Assembly (NCBI RefSeq): GCF_035920445.1
Contig: NZ_CP109162.1
Span: 3,596,001-3,660,000, forward strand
DNA: 64,000 bases
Source of the DNA: Nocardia sp. NBC_01730
GTDB taxonomy: Bacteria > Actinomycetota > Actinomycetes > Mycobacteriales > Mycobacteriaceae
Direction: 5' to 3'
Both the position numbers and the translations under genes were made by a program. A model generated the notes under the pieces. It did no database searches, was not told the origin of the DNA, and saw only the letters and a program-made list of their open reading frames with translations. Within the stretch, counting starts at the first letter, position 1. Each line of letters starts with the position of its first letter. Positions 1 through 9,627 of the stretch are shown here, one piece after another.

Positions 1-844
1 CCTTGCCGCAGGCCGCACTGAAGGCTTCGACAAGTTCCAGAACCGAGACACCCGCTCCGGTGCCCAGGTTGAACACCCGCATTCCCGGCTCTTCGCCGAG
101 GTGTTCCACGGCCAGCCGGTGGCCGTCCGCCACATCCATCACGTGGATGTAGTCACGAATCGCACTGCCGTCGGGAGTCGGGTAGTCGCCGCCGAAGACC
201 GACAACCGTTCCAACCGCCCTACCGCGACCTGGGTGAGGTAGGGCATGACGTTGTGGGGCACCCCGCGCGGGTCCTCCCCGATCCTCCCGCTCGGATGCG
301 CGCCCATCGGGTTGAAGTATCGCAACGAGACGACGGTGAATTGCGGGTAACGGGAGCAGGTTTCCGCCAGCAGCTGTTCACATGTCCATTTCGACAGCGC
401 GTAGGGATTGGTCGGCCCGGCTGGCGCTTCCTCAGCCATCGGGACCTTCTGCGAGTCCCCGTAGATGGAACACGACGACGAGAAAACGAGCTGGTATACG
501 CCATGCTCGTGCATGGCGCGCAGGAGGCTGGTAGTGCCGCCGATATTGATGTCGAAATAGTCCAGGGGGATCTGGATAGATTCGCCAACGGCCTTCTTCG
601 CGGCAAAGTGGACGACCGCGTCGATCGGGTGGGCATCGAATACCTCGGCAAGGGCCTTGCGGTCACGCAGATCGACCTGGTAGGCCGTGAGTGGTAGTCC
701 CGCTAGTTTCTGGACCTCGTCCAACGCTCCGGGTGAACTGTTGGAATGGTTGTCGACCACCACGACCTCATAGCCGTTCTGAAGCAATTCCACGCAGGTG
801 TGGCTGCCGATAAATCCGGCTCCGCCGGTGACCAGAATTACCAT
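1..844 (-). CDS. galE: UDP-glucose 4-epimerase (partial)
   Basis: The enzyme interconverts UDP-glucose and UDP-galactose in the cytoplasm, feeding cell-envelope galactan and polysaccharide synthesis. The visible 281 codons carry the Rossmann motif [10 protein letters not shown] just after the start, the SSSCSIYG strand, the catalytic YALSK (YxxxK) near residue 147, and the NPMGAHPSGRIGEDP loop typical of GalE. The gene runs off the left edge, so roughly the last 50-60 residues of a normal 330-340 residue protein are missing. It starts 2 bases after the stop of the glycosyltransferase gene, making it the last gene of a three-gene operon. The related SDR at 2691-3698 belongs to a different sugar-nucleotide subfamily. 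Confidence 0.93.
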   Translation of the reverse strand, partial: MVILVTGGAGFIGSHTCVELLQNGYEVVVVDNHSNSSPGALDEVQKLAGLPLTAYQVDLRDRKALAEVFDAHPIDAVVHFAAKKAVGESIQIPLDYFDINIGGTTSLLRAMHEHGVYQLVFSSSCSIYGDSQKVPMAEEAPAGPTNPYALSKWTCEQLLAETCSRYPQFTVVSLRYFNPMGAHPSGRIGEDPRGVPHNVMPYLTQVAVGRLERLSVFGGDYPTPDGSAIRDYIHVMDVADGHRLAVEHLGEEPGMRVFNLGTGAGVSVLELVEAFSAACGK

Positions 845-846
845 TT

Positions 847-2694
847 CTATTCACTCACTTTGCGAAGCACAACCAGGGCCATCGCCGCAGCGGCGGGAAG
901 AATTGCGAGTACAGCGACAAGCAACGGGGCAGCCACCTTCTCGAGGGCACGGCGAAAAATCACCCGAGCCGCCTTGGCTGTTTCCGCAGCGTGCAGCAGA
1001 CACACGGCGAACGTCACCACGACGTAGACCACCGCACCCAACAGACAGAGGAAGACGTAACTTGCCGTCGCACCGGACAACTCGCCGATGAGCGCGGCAG
1101 CGGCCAACGTCATTCCGAGCGCGGCATAAGGTGCGATCAGTTTGAATGGAAGCGGCTCGAGCCCGCCTGCCTCTTTGGGAGTCACCTTGGTCGTGATCGT
1201 GCCGGGCCGGAACAGTTGCCGGACCGCCGCACCCACTCCCCGGGCGATGAACGGCCACCTGGTCAGGCGATACAGCCAGTTCTCCCAGCTCAGGATCGGT
1301 GTATCGATCGGCCGGAGCAGTCCGGCTCTCCGCAACACCGCAGTGCCCAGGACGAGCCAGAGCGAATTGGCCACCCAGTACAGGAGCACCAGAACCGGGT
1401 TGGCGGCGAACCACTCCACCCCGGTGACGGCACTGATCACCAGGACCGCTGTGCCGCATCCGATGGCCACGATCAACGCGGAGTGAAAAAGCATCGCGTA
1501 CAGATACCGCAACCGCAACCGCCAACTGAGGCGGCCGAAATGTAGCGGCACCACCCGCAACAACAGGATGGTCAGGCTTCGTGTCCATTGAAATTCTTGG
1601 ACCAGCATCGCCGAAAACGTCAGTGGCCCATTCCCGTGTGTACCGGCCGCAATGGCGAAGGCGCCGCGCCAACCCGCTGATTCGAGCAGGAAACCGGTCG
1701 AGAAGTCTTCCAGGAGCTCTGGACCGATACCACCGATCTCAGCGAGGGACTGTGTTCTGAGCGCCCAGAGAGAGCCGATGGGAATGGGCGCCAGTCCACG
1801 GTTGTGACCCAGCTGAACAGGACCGTGGAAGTACGCTTCGCGATGCACCCGTCCCCGAGCCGACCAAGAACTGGCCGCGTTGCGATCGCAATTATTCGGT
1901 GCCGCGACATAACCGACGGCGGGATCGCCGAACGGCCGGACCATCTCGGCCAGCGTGGTCGAGTCCGGCACGTGATCGCAGTCGACGTGGACTGCGACGT
2001 CATAATTCTCGTACCCGACACGATCGTAGAAGTACGCGAGGTTGCCCTCCTTGCCCCGAGTGCGGCGGGGCCAGGCGTCACAGTGGTATTCCTCGACACC
2101 GAATCGACTGGAAACCTGGACGCCGTGCGCCGCACACCAATCGGCCACCTCTGCGGTCGGCTGCTCGTCGCACAGCCACACGTCGTAGGGGTACGGGAAC
2201 TCTTGCGCCAGCATCGACGACAGCGTTGTCCGCGCGACGTCCCATGGTTCCGACGGTGCACGGGTGACGACAAACGCAACCCGAAGCTTGGGCACCGGCA
2301 ATCGCCGATCGACTTGCCACAGCCGGTTCGCCGCGGCGAGATAGGACAGCGGCTCCCACGACAGGTACAGCGGTACCGTGCTGGCGACGAGGAACCCGAT
2401 CCATCCCACCCGGTTTTCGGGCCGCAGCCACCACCACCAGAAGGCCAGGACACCGGCGAGCCAACCGATGGTCAGGCCTGCGACGAGGATGCGCTCCGGG
2501 AGCTGCAGCGCTGGCACGAAGGTCTTCGGATGGAAAGTCCGTTGCGGTTTCGTGCCACGATCGAATATCGGTCCACGCGAAGAGATCTCGGTGACATTGC
2601 CGCCGGACAGTCGTCGGATCGCCGCAGTGCGGTCTCGATCACCGGAGTCCCGGTGAGCCCGGGTCTGTGACTGTGTAGGACCGAGTGGGTTCAC
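847..2694 (-). CDS. Membrane family 2 glycosyltransferase (cellulose synthase-like)
   Basis: This is a processive-type GT2 of about 615 residues that probably polymerises or transfers a sugar at the inner membrane. Two hydrophobic segments near the N-terminus ([21 protein letters not shown], then [15 protein letters not shown]) precede a cytosolic GT-A domain with an [11 protein letters not shown] metal-binding segment, a later ED-F motif ([12 protein letters not shown]) and QEFQWTRS in the QxxRW position. Several more membrane spans follow. The GTG start at 2694 overlaps the upstream TGA (2693-2691) as GTGA, suggesting translational coupling. An upstream in-frame ATG at 2730 lies inside the preceding gene and is less likely. 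The product sugar is unknown; the neighbours suggest UDP-xylose or UDP-galactose. Confidence 0.85.
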   Translation of the reverse strand: MNPLGPTQSQTRAHRDSGDRDRTAAIRRLSGGNVTEISSRGPIFDRGTKPQRTFHPKTFVPALQLPERILVAGLTIGWLAGVLAFWWWWLRPENRVGWIGFLVASTVPLYLSWEPLSYLAAANRLWQVDRRLPVPKLRVAFVVTRAPSEPWDVARTTLSSMLAQEFPYPYDVWLCDEQPTAEVADWCAAHGVQVSSRFGVEEYHCDAWPRRTRGKEGNLAYFYDRVGYENYDVAVHVDCDHVPDSTTLAEMVRPFGDPAVGYVAAPNNCDRNAASSWSARGRVHREAYFHGPVQLGHNRGLAPIPIGSLWALRTQSLAEIGGIGPELLEDFSTGFLLESAGWRGAFAIAAGTHGNGPLTFSAMLVQEFQWTRSLTILLLRVVPLHFGRLSWRLRLRYLYAMLFHSALIVAIGCGTAVLVISAVTGVEWFAANPVLVLLYWVANSLWLVLGTAVLRRAGLLRPIDTPILSWENWLYRLTRWPFIARGVGAAVRQLFRPGTITTKVTPKEAGGLEPLPFKLIAPYAALGMTLAAAALIGELSGATASYVFLCLLGAVVYVVVTFAVCLLHAAETAKAARVIFRRALEKVAAPLLVAVLAILPAAAAMALVVLRKVSE

Positions 2695-3698
2695 AGCTGT
2701 TCCTGGTATTCCGGCAACAGGTTGTCGCATTGCCCGCCGGCAACGGCGGCGGCGGCCGCGGCCACCTCCTCCGGCCTGGACCGGAACCACTCCACCGTGC
2801 GGCGCAAACCGTCCTCGATATCGACTCGCGGTGACCAGCCGAGGGTCGTGAGCGCCTTGGTGATATCCGGGCGACGTCGAGTCGGGTCGTCGGTCGGCAG
2901 CGGGTGGTACTCGATGGGCGAGCGGGCGCCGGTGATCGCCGAGACCAGCTCGGCGAGTTCGGCCACGGTACGTTCATTCGGGTTGCCCAGGTTGACCGGG
3001 CCCGGCTCGGACGAGTCGATCATGGCGACGATGCCGCGGATGAGATCATCGACGTAGCAGAAGCTTCGGGTTTGACTCCCGTCGCCGTAGATGGTCAGCG
3101 GGTCACCATTCAGAGCCTGCGTGATAAAGCTCGTCACCACGCGACCATCATGCGGACGCATCCGAGGACCGTAAGTATTGAAGATCCGAATCACACCGGT
3201 ATCCACGCCCAGCGTCCGTCGGTAGGCCGCGGTAATCGCCTCGGCGAACCGTTTGGCTTCGTCGTACACGCTACGTGGGCCGATCGGATTGACGTTGCCC
3301 CAATACTCTTCACGCTGCGGATGCACCAGTGGGTCACCGTAGACCTCACTGGTCGATGCCAACACGAAGCGAGCCCCGTGTCGGTGCGCCAGCCGCAGTG
3401 CGTTCTCCGTTCCACGGCTTCCGACCGCTAGCGTCTCGAGTGGCAGCCGGTGATAGTCGGGTGGGGAAGCCGGGCTGGCCAGATGCACAACCGCGGAAAC
3501 CTCGCCCCCGACGTCGAGTCCGGCGCTGACATCGGCCTCATAGAATTCGAAGGAAGGATTTCCGAGCAAATACTCGACATTGGATCTGCTGCCGGTCGAC
3601 AGGTCGTCCACACATATAACCTGATCACCTCGACCGAGGAGTAACACACATAGATGGGAGCCGATAAACCCAGCGCCACCCGTTACCAGAACACGCAT
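2691..3698 (-). CDS. NAD-dependent sugar-nucleotide dehydratase/decarboxylase (UXS-like SDR)
   Basis: This extended SDR of 335 residues most resembles UDP-glucuronate decarboxylase (UDP-xylose synthase), with dTDP-glucose 4,6-dehydratase as the alternative. It has [10 protein letters not shown] at the N-terminus, [22 protein letters not shown], the SVYDEAKR catalytic YxxxK, and [18 protein letters not shown], a signature shared with the UXS group. The start at 3698 is chosen because GAGGTGA lies 3-4 bases upstream and the Rossmann strand begins right after it; 15 residues of upstream frame have no ribosome site. It is the first gene of an operon with the GT2 and galE. Confidence 0.85.
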   Translation of the reverse strand: MRVLVTGGAGFIGSHLCVLLLGRGDQVICVDDLSTGSRSNVEYLLGNPSFEFYEADVSAGLDVGGEVSAVVHLASPASPPDYHRLPLETLAVGSRGTENALRLAHRHGARFVLASTSEVYGDPLVHPQREEYWGNVNPIGPRSVYDEAKRFAEAITAAYRRTLGVDTGVIRIFNTYGPRMRPHDGRVVTSFITQALNGDPLTIYGDGSQTRSFCYVDDLIRGIVAMIDSSEPGPVNLGNPNERTVAELAELVSAITGARSPIEYHPLPTDDPTRRRPDITKALTTLGWSPRVDIEDGLRRTVEWFRSRPEEVAAAAAAVAGGQCDNLLPEYQEQL

Positions 3699-4015
3699 TA
3701 TCACCTCGGTGATATCGGATAGTAAGTTTTCGACGAATACCAAAACAGATGCGAAAAGGATAAGCCTCGACCAAGCCTAGACGCAGAACAAACTCCACGG
3801 TATTTTGAAGGTACAACCCGTACCTGCCCCGCACTTGAGACGTGGGGACGCCGAATCATAGGCATCAACCTGCGCTTTTACCACCTGGCAACAGACATGG
3901 CCGCGATCTCTCTTTGTCAGTGCATGCGCCCAGTATGGCACCTGACCCCGAAATAGCAGCGATGACGAGTGGGCCCCACCACGCTCGCGGGTAAATGAAC
4001 GAAGGTTGAAATTCA
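3699..4015. other. Divergent intergenic region, no gene seen
   Basis: These 317 bases separate the minus-strand sugar operon from the plus-strand MFS gene and must hold both promoters. The part next to the sugar operon is richer in A and T. No convincing palindrome or coding frame was recognised. Confidence 0.5.
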
Positions 4016-5293
4016 TTGAGCGGCGATTCAGTCGGACTTGATAGCGTATTGCAATTACAGACCGGCCAGTTCGAAAATGCCGAGACGATAGATCGAAGCC
4101 ACTCGACGACACGCCTGGTACGCGATCGCGTCACCTGGCTGCACTATGCACAACAAGGCGCCTTCGGATATTTCCAGTTCGGATTCGGTCCCTCCGTACT
4201 CCTCTTCCGGCAGGAGGCGGATTTGAGCCGTACCGTCGCCGGCCTGTACGGACCGGCGCTCGCGGTCGGCGCGGTGATCGGCGGCGCACTGTTCCCGCAC
4301 TTGACGCGGCGGTTGCCACTGGCTGTCGTACTGTCGATCGCCCTCGGCGGACTGGCCTCCGGCGTGGCAATGTTCTGCCTGACGCCATCGGTGGTCGGCA
4401 CCCTTGTCGCTGCCGCAATCGCTATGGGCTTCGGCATCCTCGTGCTGAGCGGAGTCTCCACCGGACTCTCCGACCACCACGCAACGACTTCCGGAGCAGC
4501 GATCAGCGAAGCCAACGCGGCCAGCGCCGGCATGGGGATCATCGCCCCATTGCTGATCAACGTCGCAGTGGACGCCGGACTGGACTGGCGCGCCGCGATG
4601 GGCCTTTCGATCGTCTTCGCCTGTGTGCTCGCTGCGGTAACCGCGCTGACCCACCGACACTCGACCGCCCAAATCCGCGTCGTTCCCGATCGACAGCATT
4701 CCGAAAGCGAGGGCTTGCCACGGCGATACTGGCTGGCGTGGACTTGCCTGCTGGCCACCGGTTCCGTCGAGGCGGGCCTGATGCTGTGGTCACCCGAGCA
4801 ACTCCGAATACACACCGGAATGGCCGCCGACATGGCTGCCATCGGAGTGTCCGCGGTACTCGGCGGCATGCTGGTCGGCAGACTCGCGGGAGGATGGGTA
4901 GTGGCACGGATCCCCACCGCACCCTTGATGTTCGCCGCACTGACGATCGCGGCCGCCGGATTCGCAGTGTTCTGGTCCACCGCCGACCCGGAAATCGCCA
5001 TGGCCGGCCTCATCTGCTGCGGATTGGGTATCTCGCTGCACTTCCCGCTCGGCGTAGCCCTCACCATGAAAACGTCGAATCAGCAGCCCGAACTCGCCAT
5101 GTCACGCAACTCCTACGGCATCGCATTCGGCTTCGGGGCCGCACCCTTCCTCCTCGGCGCCCTCGCCGATCAACTCGGGATACGCGCAGCATTCGGATTA
5201 ATACCCCTCTGCCTGCTCGTCGCAGCCCTATCGGTCGCACAACTGAAGCACCTGGAGCGACGCGACCGGCTCACGGCAACAGTGCCCAGGTGA
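4016..5293 (+). CDS. MFS transporter
   Basis: This is a major facilitator protein of about 425 residues with roughly 12 hydrophobic segments, starting near YGPALAVGAVIGGALF and ending near LIPLCLLVAALSVAQL. It probably exports or imports a small molecule by proton coupling; the substrate cannot be told. The C-terminal half contains FGFGAAPFLLGALAD, a typical MFS loop. The start is uncertain: a TTG at 4016 gives a polar leader of about 40 residues before the first membrane segment, and internal starts are possible. It is monocistronic and divergent from the sugar operon. Confidence 0.8.
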   Translation: MSGDSVGLDSVLQLQTGQFENAETIDRSHSTTRLVRDRVTWLHYAQQGAFGYFQFGFGPSVLLFRQEADLSRTVAGLYGPALAVGAVIGGALFPHLTRRLPLAVVLSIALGGLASGVAMFCLTPSVVGTLVAAAIAMGFGILVLSGVSTGLSDHHATTSGAAISEANAASAGMGIIAPLLINVAVDAGLDWRAAMGLSIVFACVLAAVTALTHRHSTAQIRVVPDRQHSESEGLPRRYWLAWTCLLATGSVEAGLMLWSPEQLRIHTGMAADMAAIGVSAVLGGMLVGRLAGGWVVARIPTAPLMFAALTIAAAGFAVFWSTADPEIAMAGLICCGLGISLHFPLGVALTMKTSNQQPELAMSRNSYGIAFGFGAAPFLLGALADQLGIRAAFGLIPLCLLVAALSVAQLKHLERRDRLTATVPR

Positions 5294-5381
5294 GTACGGT
5301 CTCGGCTCCGTCGCACACCCGGTTCCGATCCACCCCGTCTCGGCGACCCTCTCGGCGGCGTGAAAATCCGCTCCGTCCGCC

Positions 5382-6203
5382 TTACATTGCTGGGAGTTGT
5401 TCGCCTTGCACTACTTCGATGTCCAGGTCGATCTTGACCGTGGTCCCGATCGCGGCCACGCCCGCGCGAACCACCGCGTTGTAATCGATCGCGAAATCAT
5501 TACGGTGCAACAATGTTTCAGCGTGGAACGCGGCACGCACCCCACCCCATGGGTCCGAGCCGAAGCCGCCGTAGGTCACCTCGAGATCGACCGAGCGGCG
5601 TTGTCCGTGCAGGGTCAGCTCACCGGGCATCAGCCAGGTATCGCCCCCGGTACGACGCAGCCCGCTGCTGGTGAAGGTGATCATCGGATAGGCGTCGACA
5701 TCGAGGAACTCCGGTGAACGCAGGTGATTGTCGCGCATCGAGATACCGGTATCGATACTCGCCGCCTTGATCTCGGCGAACCCCGAGGTCCGCTCGAACG
5801 ACGCACCGACATCGATCCGCCCGCTCACCTCGGCGAAACGGGCCTTGATACTCGCGATACCCAGATGACGTGCGGTCGCGATCACCGTTGAGTGCACCGG
5901 GTCGATCGTCCACGGCCCCGGCGGCGGCAACGTGACCGCGCCCGCCACCGGCGCGAGAGCGATCTCGCCGAGCGAACCCGTTCCCGCCGAGGAGACCTGG
6001 GCGGTCCGTGCCACCGGCTGGTACCCGGCCGCGGTGAGCACCGCGGTGCAGATGCCAGGGGGCAGCGGCTCGGTGGCCACTGCCCCGGTCGCGTCGGTGA
6101 CCGCGCGGGCGATCTGGCGCCCACTCATATCGGTCACGGTCAGCACCACCTCCGGCACCGGCCACCCATCGGCGTTGCGGACACGGGCGCTCAACCCGGT
6201 CAT
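5382..6203 (-). CDS. YceI-family protein with N-terminal carboxypeptidase-regulatory-like domain
   Basis: The 273-residue protein has two parts. Residues 1-95 form a carboxypeptidase regulatory-like (transthyretin-type) beta-sandwich (VPEVVLTVTDMSGRQIARAVTD, then GICTAVLTAAGYQPVA). Residues 100-265 are a YceI lipocalin-like barrel (WTIDPVHSTVIATARHLG, then SFERTSGFAEIK and LTLHGQRRSVDLEV); YceI proteins bind polyisoprenoid or amphiphilic ligands. No signal peptide is present. Its ATG overlaps the TGA of the exporter gene as ATGA, and its N-terminal domain is the same type as the three that end the exporter, so the two products probably act together. The ligand is unknown. Confidence 0.88.
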   Translation of the reverse strand: MTGLSARVRNADGWPVPEVVLTVTDMSGRQIARAVTDATGAVATEPLPPGICTAVLTAAGYQPVARTAQVSSAGTGSLGEIALAPVAGAVTLPPPGPWTIDPVHSTVIATARHLGIASIKARFAEVSGRIDVGASFERTSGFAEIKAASIDTGISMRDNHLRSPEFLDVDAYPMITFTSSGLRRTGGDTWLMPGELTLHGQRRSVDLEVTYGGFGSDPWGGVRAAFHAETLLHRNDFAIDYNAVVRAGVAAIGTTVKIDLDIEVVQGEQLPAM

Positions 6204-8785
6204 GAACGGTCCTCTGGCCCGTAACCGAGCCGCACGTCGTGACCGACTTCCCCGCCGGACACGGTGACCTGACTGGTCACCGGCGGATAACCCCGCGCGA
6301 CGATCGTGTACTGCCCCTCGGACAGATCGGTCACCACGTAGCGGCCGTTCTCGTCGGTACGTGCCGTGGCGGTCAGCTCACCCGCCGCGTCGAGCACCGT
6401 GATCTGGATATCCGCCACCGCGCGACCGCCCTCGGCCCACGCCGATCCAGCGAGGACACCCATCGCGGCCAACTCGATATCGTGGCGCAACAAACCGGTG
6501 TCCGGCACCGTCAGAGTGGTCGCGCTGGGACGCATATGCGCGGCGACAGCCACCAACGTGTAAGTGCCCGAGACCACATCGTGGCACACGTAGGCGCCGT
6601 CACTGCCCGTGACAGCCGCCCCGACGACCTCACCCCGCATATCGGTCAACGTGATAGTCGCGCCGGGCAGCGGCTCGCCATGACCAGCCGTGCGGACCAC
6701 ACCCGACAACTCACCAGACCCCACCAAAGCCAGGTCCAGCTGCTGCGGCCGCTGACCGACCGCGACGTTGACCGCCGTCGGCTGGTGCCCGGTCGCCGAC
6801 ACGATCAACACATAACTGCCCACCTCCGGTGCACTGATCGCATACCCGCCATCGACAGCGCCGGTCGCCCGCGCGACCTGACGGCCACGCTGATCGATCA
6901 ACGTCAACGCGGCGCCCGGGACCGGACGACCGTCTTCACGATGAATACGACCACCCAACACCCCACCATCGAAATCGACCCCGGACAACTCCGCGGCCGA
7001 CAACACGGCCTCCGACGAGACACCGACCCGATAAGCACCATGACCGTTCTGGTCAACTGACGCGTGCCGCCCGACCGCACCGGCGAGCACCGGCTCGGGT
7101 TCGGACAGCGCCTGCGCGGCGCCTTCCCAGAGCTGGTCCTCATCCCAGCTCGACTCCGCGACTGCGGCGGCCTCCTGCTCGCCGGTCCGCGCAGGCGCCG
7201 CCGCGGTCGGATCATCTTGCAGCGGAATCTCTTTCATGAACATCAGCACCACGCAGGCCAGCAGCGCGACCCCGGCGGCGGCGTAGAACACGCCGTGCAT
7301 GGAGTCGGTGAAGCCGGTGAGGATAGGCACCTTCAGTTCGTCGGGCAGGGCGGCGATGCCGCTTGTGTTGCTCTGCATGCTGCTGAGCTGCTCGGAGTCG
7401 AACCCTTGCGGCAGCGCGCCACCGAAGGCGTCGGTGATCCGGTGCGGCAACAGGTTGAACAGGATGGTCAGGAACACCGCCACGCCGAGCGTGCCGCCCA
7501 TCTGCCGGAAGAACGTGGCCGCCGCGGTCGAAACGCCCATGTCCGAGCGTGGTCCGGCGTTCTGCGCGGCGATGATCAACGTCTGCATGCAGCAGCCGAG
7601 CCCGAGGCCGATCAGCCCGCAGTAGACCAGGGGCTGCCACAGTGCACTGTCGTAGTGCACCTGCGCGTACAGCGTCGCGCCGATCGCGATGATGAAGGTG
7701 CCTGCCACCGGCAGAATCTTGTAGCGACCCGTCTTCTTGGTGATCCGACCGGCCGACTGCGAGCCGATCATGATGCCGAACACCAACGGCAGCAGCAGCA
7801 GACCAGCCTTCGTCGGTGAGTAGCCGCGCACTACCTGGAAGTACTGCGGGACCATGGTCATCGCGCCGAACATCGCCACACCGACGATGAACCCGCCCGC
7901 GATGGTGACGCTGAAGGTCGAATTCTTGAACAGCCGCAATGGAATCAGCGCGGCATCCTTCATCAGGAACTCGACGAAGACGAACAGCAGGAAGCCGACC
8001 GCCCCGATGCCGTAGCAGATCAGCGACCGCTCGTCGGTCCATCCCCAGTTGCGGCCCTGCTCGGCGACGATCAGCAGCGGCACGACGAAGATCGCCAAGG
8101 TCAGTGCACCGAACCAGTCGATGCGGTGGTTCTGGCGCTGGTGGGGCACGTTGAGCACCTTGGCGACCACCAGCAGGGCGATCACGCCGACCGGCACGTT
8201 CACCAGGAACACCCAGCGCCAGCCCTCGATGCCGCCGAGCTGGTCGTAGTCGGAGAAGAAGCCGCCGAGCACCGGGCCGAGCACGGTCGCGGTACCGAAG
8301 ACCATCATGAAGTAGCCCTGGTAGCGCACCCGCTCACGGGCGGGCACGATGTCGCCGATGATGGTGAACGCCAGCGACATCAACCCACCGGCGCCGAGGC
8401 CCTGGAAGGCACGAAAGCCGGCGAGCTGGTACATCGAGGTGGCGAAGGTGCACGCCACTGAACCGATGACGAACAGGCCGATCGCGGTGAGATAGAACGG
8501 CTTTCGGCCGTAGATGTCGGCCAGCTTGCCATACAACGGTGTGGTGATCGTCGCGGTGATCAAATACGCGGTTGTCGCCCACGCCTGTTCATCGAAACCG
8601 TGCAGGCTGTTGGCGATCTTTACGATCGCGACGCTCACGATGTTCTGATCGAGCGCGGCCAGGAACATGCCGAGCAGCAGGCCCGACAGGATGGTCAGGA
8701 TCTGCCGGTGCGACAGTGCTTCGCCCTCGCCCGCGTCCAGGTCCGGCGGCGGCGCCGCCGGTGCCTGGATGGTGGAATTCGTCAT
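6200..8785 (-). CDS. DHA2-type (EmrB/QacA) drug exporter with three C-terminal carboxypeptidase-regulatory-like repeats
   Basis: Residues 25-540 are a 14-span DHA2 MFS exporter: FLAALDQNIVSVA in TM1, YGKLADIYGRKPFY (motif A), and FGTATVLGPVLGGFF (motif C of antiporters). After an acidic linker, residues about 608-855 contain three consecutive beta-sandwich repeats, each with a PxPGAxxTLxDxRG or similar core and a GxYxLxVxAxG end. Usual members of the family stop near 500-550 residues, so the tail is an addition. The start at 8785 is 9 bases after the MarR stop, and the stop overlaps the YceI start. It is probably regulated by the MarR protein and exports a hydrophobic compound. Confidence 0.9.
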   Translation of the reverse strand: MTNSTIQAPAAPPPDLDAGEGEALSHRQILTILSGLLLGMFLAALDQNIVSVAIVKIANSLHGFDEQAWATTAYLITATITTPLYGKLADIYGRKPFYLTAIGLFVIGSVACTFATSMYQLAGFRAFQGLGAGGLMSLAFTIIGDIVPARERVRYQGYFMMVFGTATVLGPVLGGFFSDYDQLGGIEGWRWVFLVNVPVGVIALLVVAKVLNVPHQRQNHRIDWFGALTLAIFVVPLLIVAEQGRNWGWTDERSLICYGIGAVGFLLFVFVEFLMKDAALIPLRLFKNSTFSVTIAGGFIVGVAMFGAMTMVPQYFQVVRGYSPTKAGLLLLPLVFGIMIGSQSAGRITKKTGRYKILPVAGTFIIAIGATLYAQVHYDSALWQPLVYCGLIGLGLGCCMQTLIIAAQNAGPRSDMGVSTAAATFFRQMGGTLGVAVFLTILFNLLPHRITDAFGGALPQGFDSEQLSSMQSNTSGIAALPDELKVPILTGFTDSMHGVFYAAAGVALLACVVLMFMKEIPLQDDPTAAAPARTGEQEAAAVAESSWDEDQLWEGAAQALSEPEPVLAGAVGRHASVDQNGHGAYRVGVSSEAVLSAAELSGVDFDGGVLGGRIHREDGRPVPGAALTLIDQRGRQVARATGAVDGGYAISAPEVGSYVLIVSATGHQPTAVNVAVGQRPQQLDLALVGSGELSGVVRTAGHGEPLPGATITLTDMRGEVVGAAVTGSDGAYVCHDVVSGTYTLVAVAAHMRPSATTLTVPDTGLLRHDIELAAMGVLAGSAWAEGGRAVADIQITVLDAAGELTATARTDENGRYVVTDLSEGQYTIVARGYPPVTSQVTVSGGEVGHDVRLGYGPEDRS

Positions 8786-8794
8786 GAATGAGCC

Positions 8795-9301
8795 CTACTT
8801 CTGATCGGCTGTCTGTCGTGGAGTTGTCTCGATACCTGTGTTGAGCCGGTCGAGCAGATCGGTCAGGGTGTCCAGGTCCCCCGCAGCCCAGTCGGCGAGG
8901 ATCTCGGCCAGCCACCGGTTACGCAGAATGCGGTTCTCCTCGAACACGCGCTCCCCCTCGGCGGTGGCCGCCAGTACGCACACACGGCCGTCGATCGGAT
9001 CGGCCCGGCGCTCGACCAGGCCGTGTGCCACAAGCGATCTGCTCTGTCTGCTGATGGTGGAGGTCTCAGCATGCAACAGCTCGGCGAGCTTACCGGTGCG
9101 CTGTGGACCGTCACGAACGAGGCAGAACAGCACGGAGTACGCCAGCCGCTCCAGCCCGTCCGGACCATGCTTGCCCAACTGCGACTTCGCACGGTTGATC
9201 GCTCGCATGAGCCGGACCAGCTGCACGCCGACCTGATCGGCGACATCCAGGTCAGCCGCAGTGACAGCGCGGTCACGGGCAGCAGCGGTCATGGTCTTCA
9301 C
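8795..9301 (-). CDS. MarR-family transcriptional regulator
   Basis: This 168-residue winged-helix repressor has the recognition region GKLAELLHAETSTISRQSRSLVAHGLVERRADPIDGRVCVLAATAEGE, which is classic MarR. It is the first gene of the MarR-exporter-YceI operon and most likely represses it until a ligand, perhaps the exported compound, binds. The start may be 9301 or the ATG at 9292; both come right before the helical N-terminus. A palindrome in the promoter at 9340-9349 supports autoregulation. Confidence 0.9.
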   Translation of the reverse strand: MKTMTAAARDRAVTAADLDVADQVGVQLVRLMRAINRAKSQLGKHGPDGLERLAYSVLFCLVRDGPQRTGKLAELLHAETSTISRQSRSLVAHGLVERRADPIDGRVCVLAATAEGERVFEENRILRNRWLAEILADWAAGDLDTLTDLLDRLNTGIETTPRQTADQK

Positions 9302-9627
9302 CTAAATTTTTCCCCAACAGCAGGCTTAGTTAGCACCTACAACTAGTTGCTTTTGCCAACTATACATAATGACTGTTCGGCGGGGGCAAGGTGGTCCGCA
9401 CCCACAACGAGCCGGCGTGCGACACGAACGTCCCTCGTTCGTTACCGCCGAGCTGGTGCGTCCCGAGGAGACAGCAGCCGCTCGAATGCGCACCGACTCC
9501 CGCTGGGAATACCGCAATCAGCTCGACGGCGATCAATCGAACACGGCCGGCGCTACCCCACCCGCGCCGGTCGAATGTCCCTACCTACGTGCCGCTGATC
9601 GAGAGTCCTGACGTTGTGCGGTGTACT
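9302..9627. other. Intergenic region, no gene seen
   Basis: Apart from the MarR promoter region, no coding frame with recognisable content was found between the MarR gene and the end of the convergently placed LLM gene. Confidence 0.45.
9328..9362 (-). promoter_or_regulatory. Candidate MarR operator/promoter of the exporter operon
   Basis: The 10-bp palindrome CAACTAGTTG (9340-9349) lies between a minus-strand TTGGCA (about 9354-9359) and a TGCTAA-like -10 element. A further half-site CCAACTA sits at 9356-9362 and TAGTTAG at 9328-9334. Binding here would block the promoter of the MarR gene. Promoter elements are assigned by eye. Confidence 0.5.

Noticed and set aside
4144..5067. A 307-codon minus-strand frame
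   Set aside because: It is antisense to the MFS transporter and has Ala/Pro/Thr-rich shadow composition.
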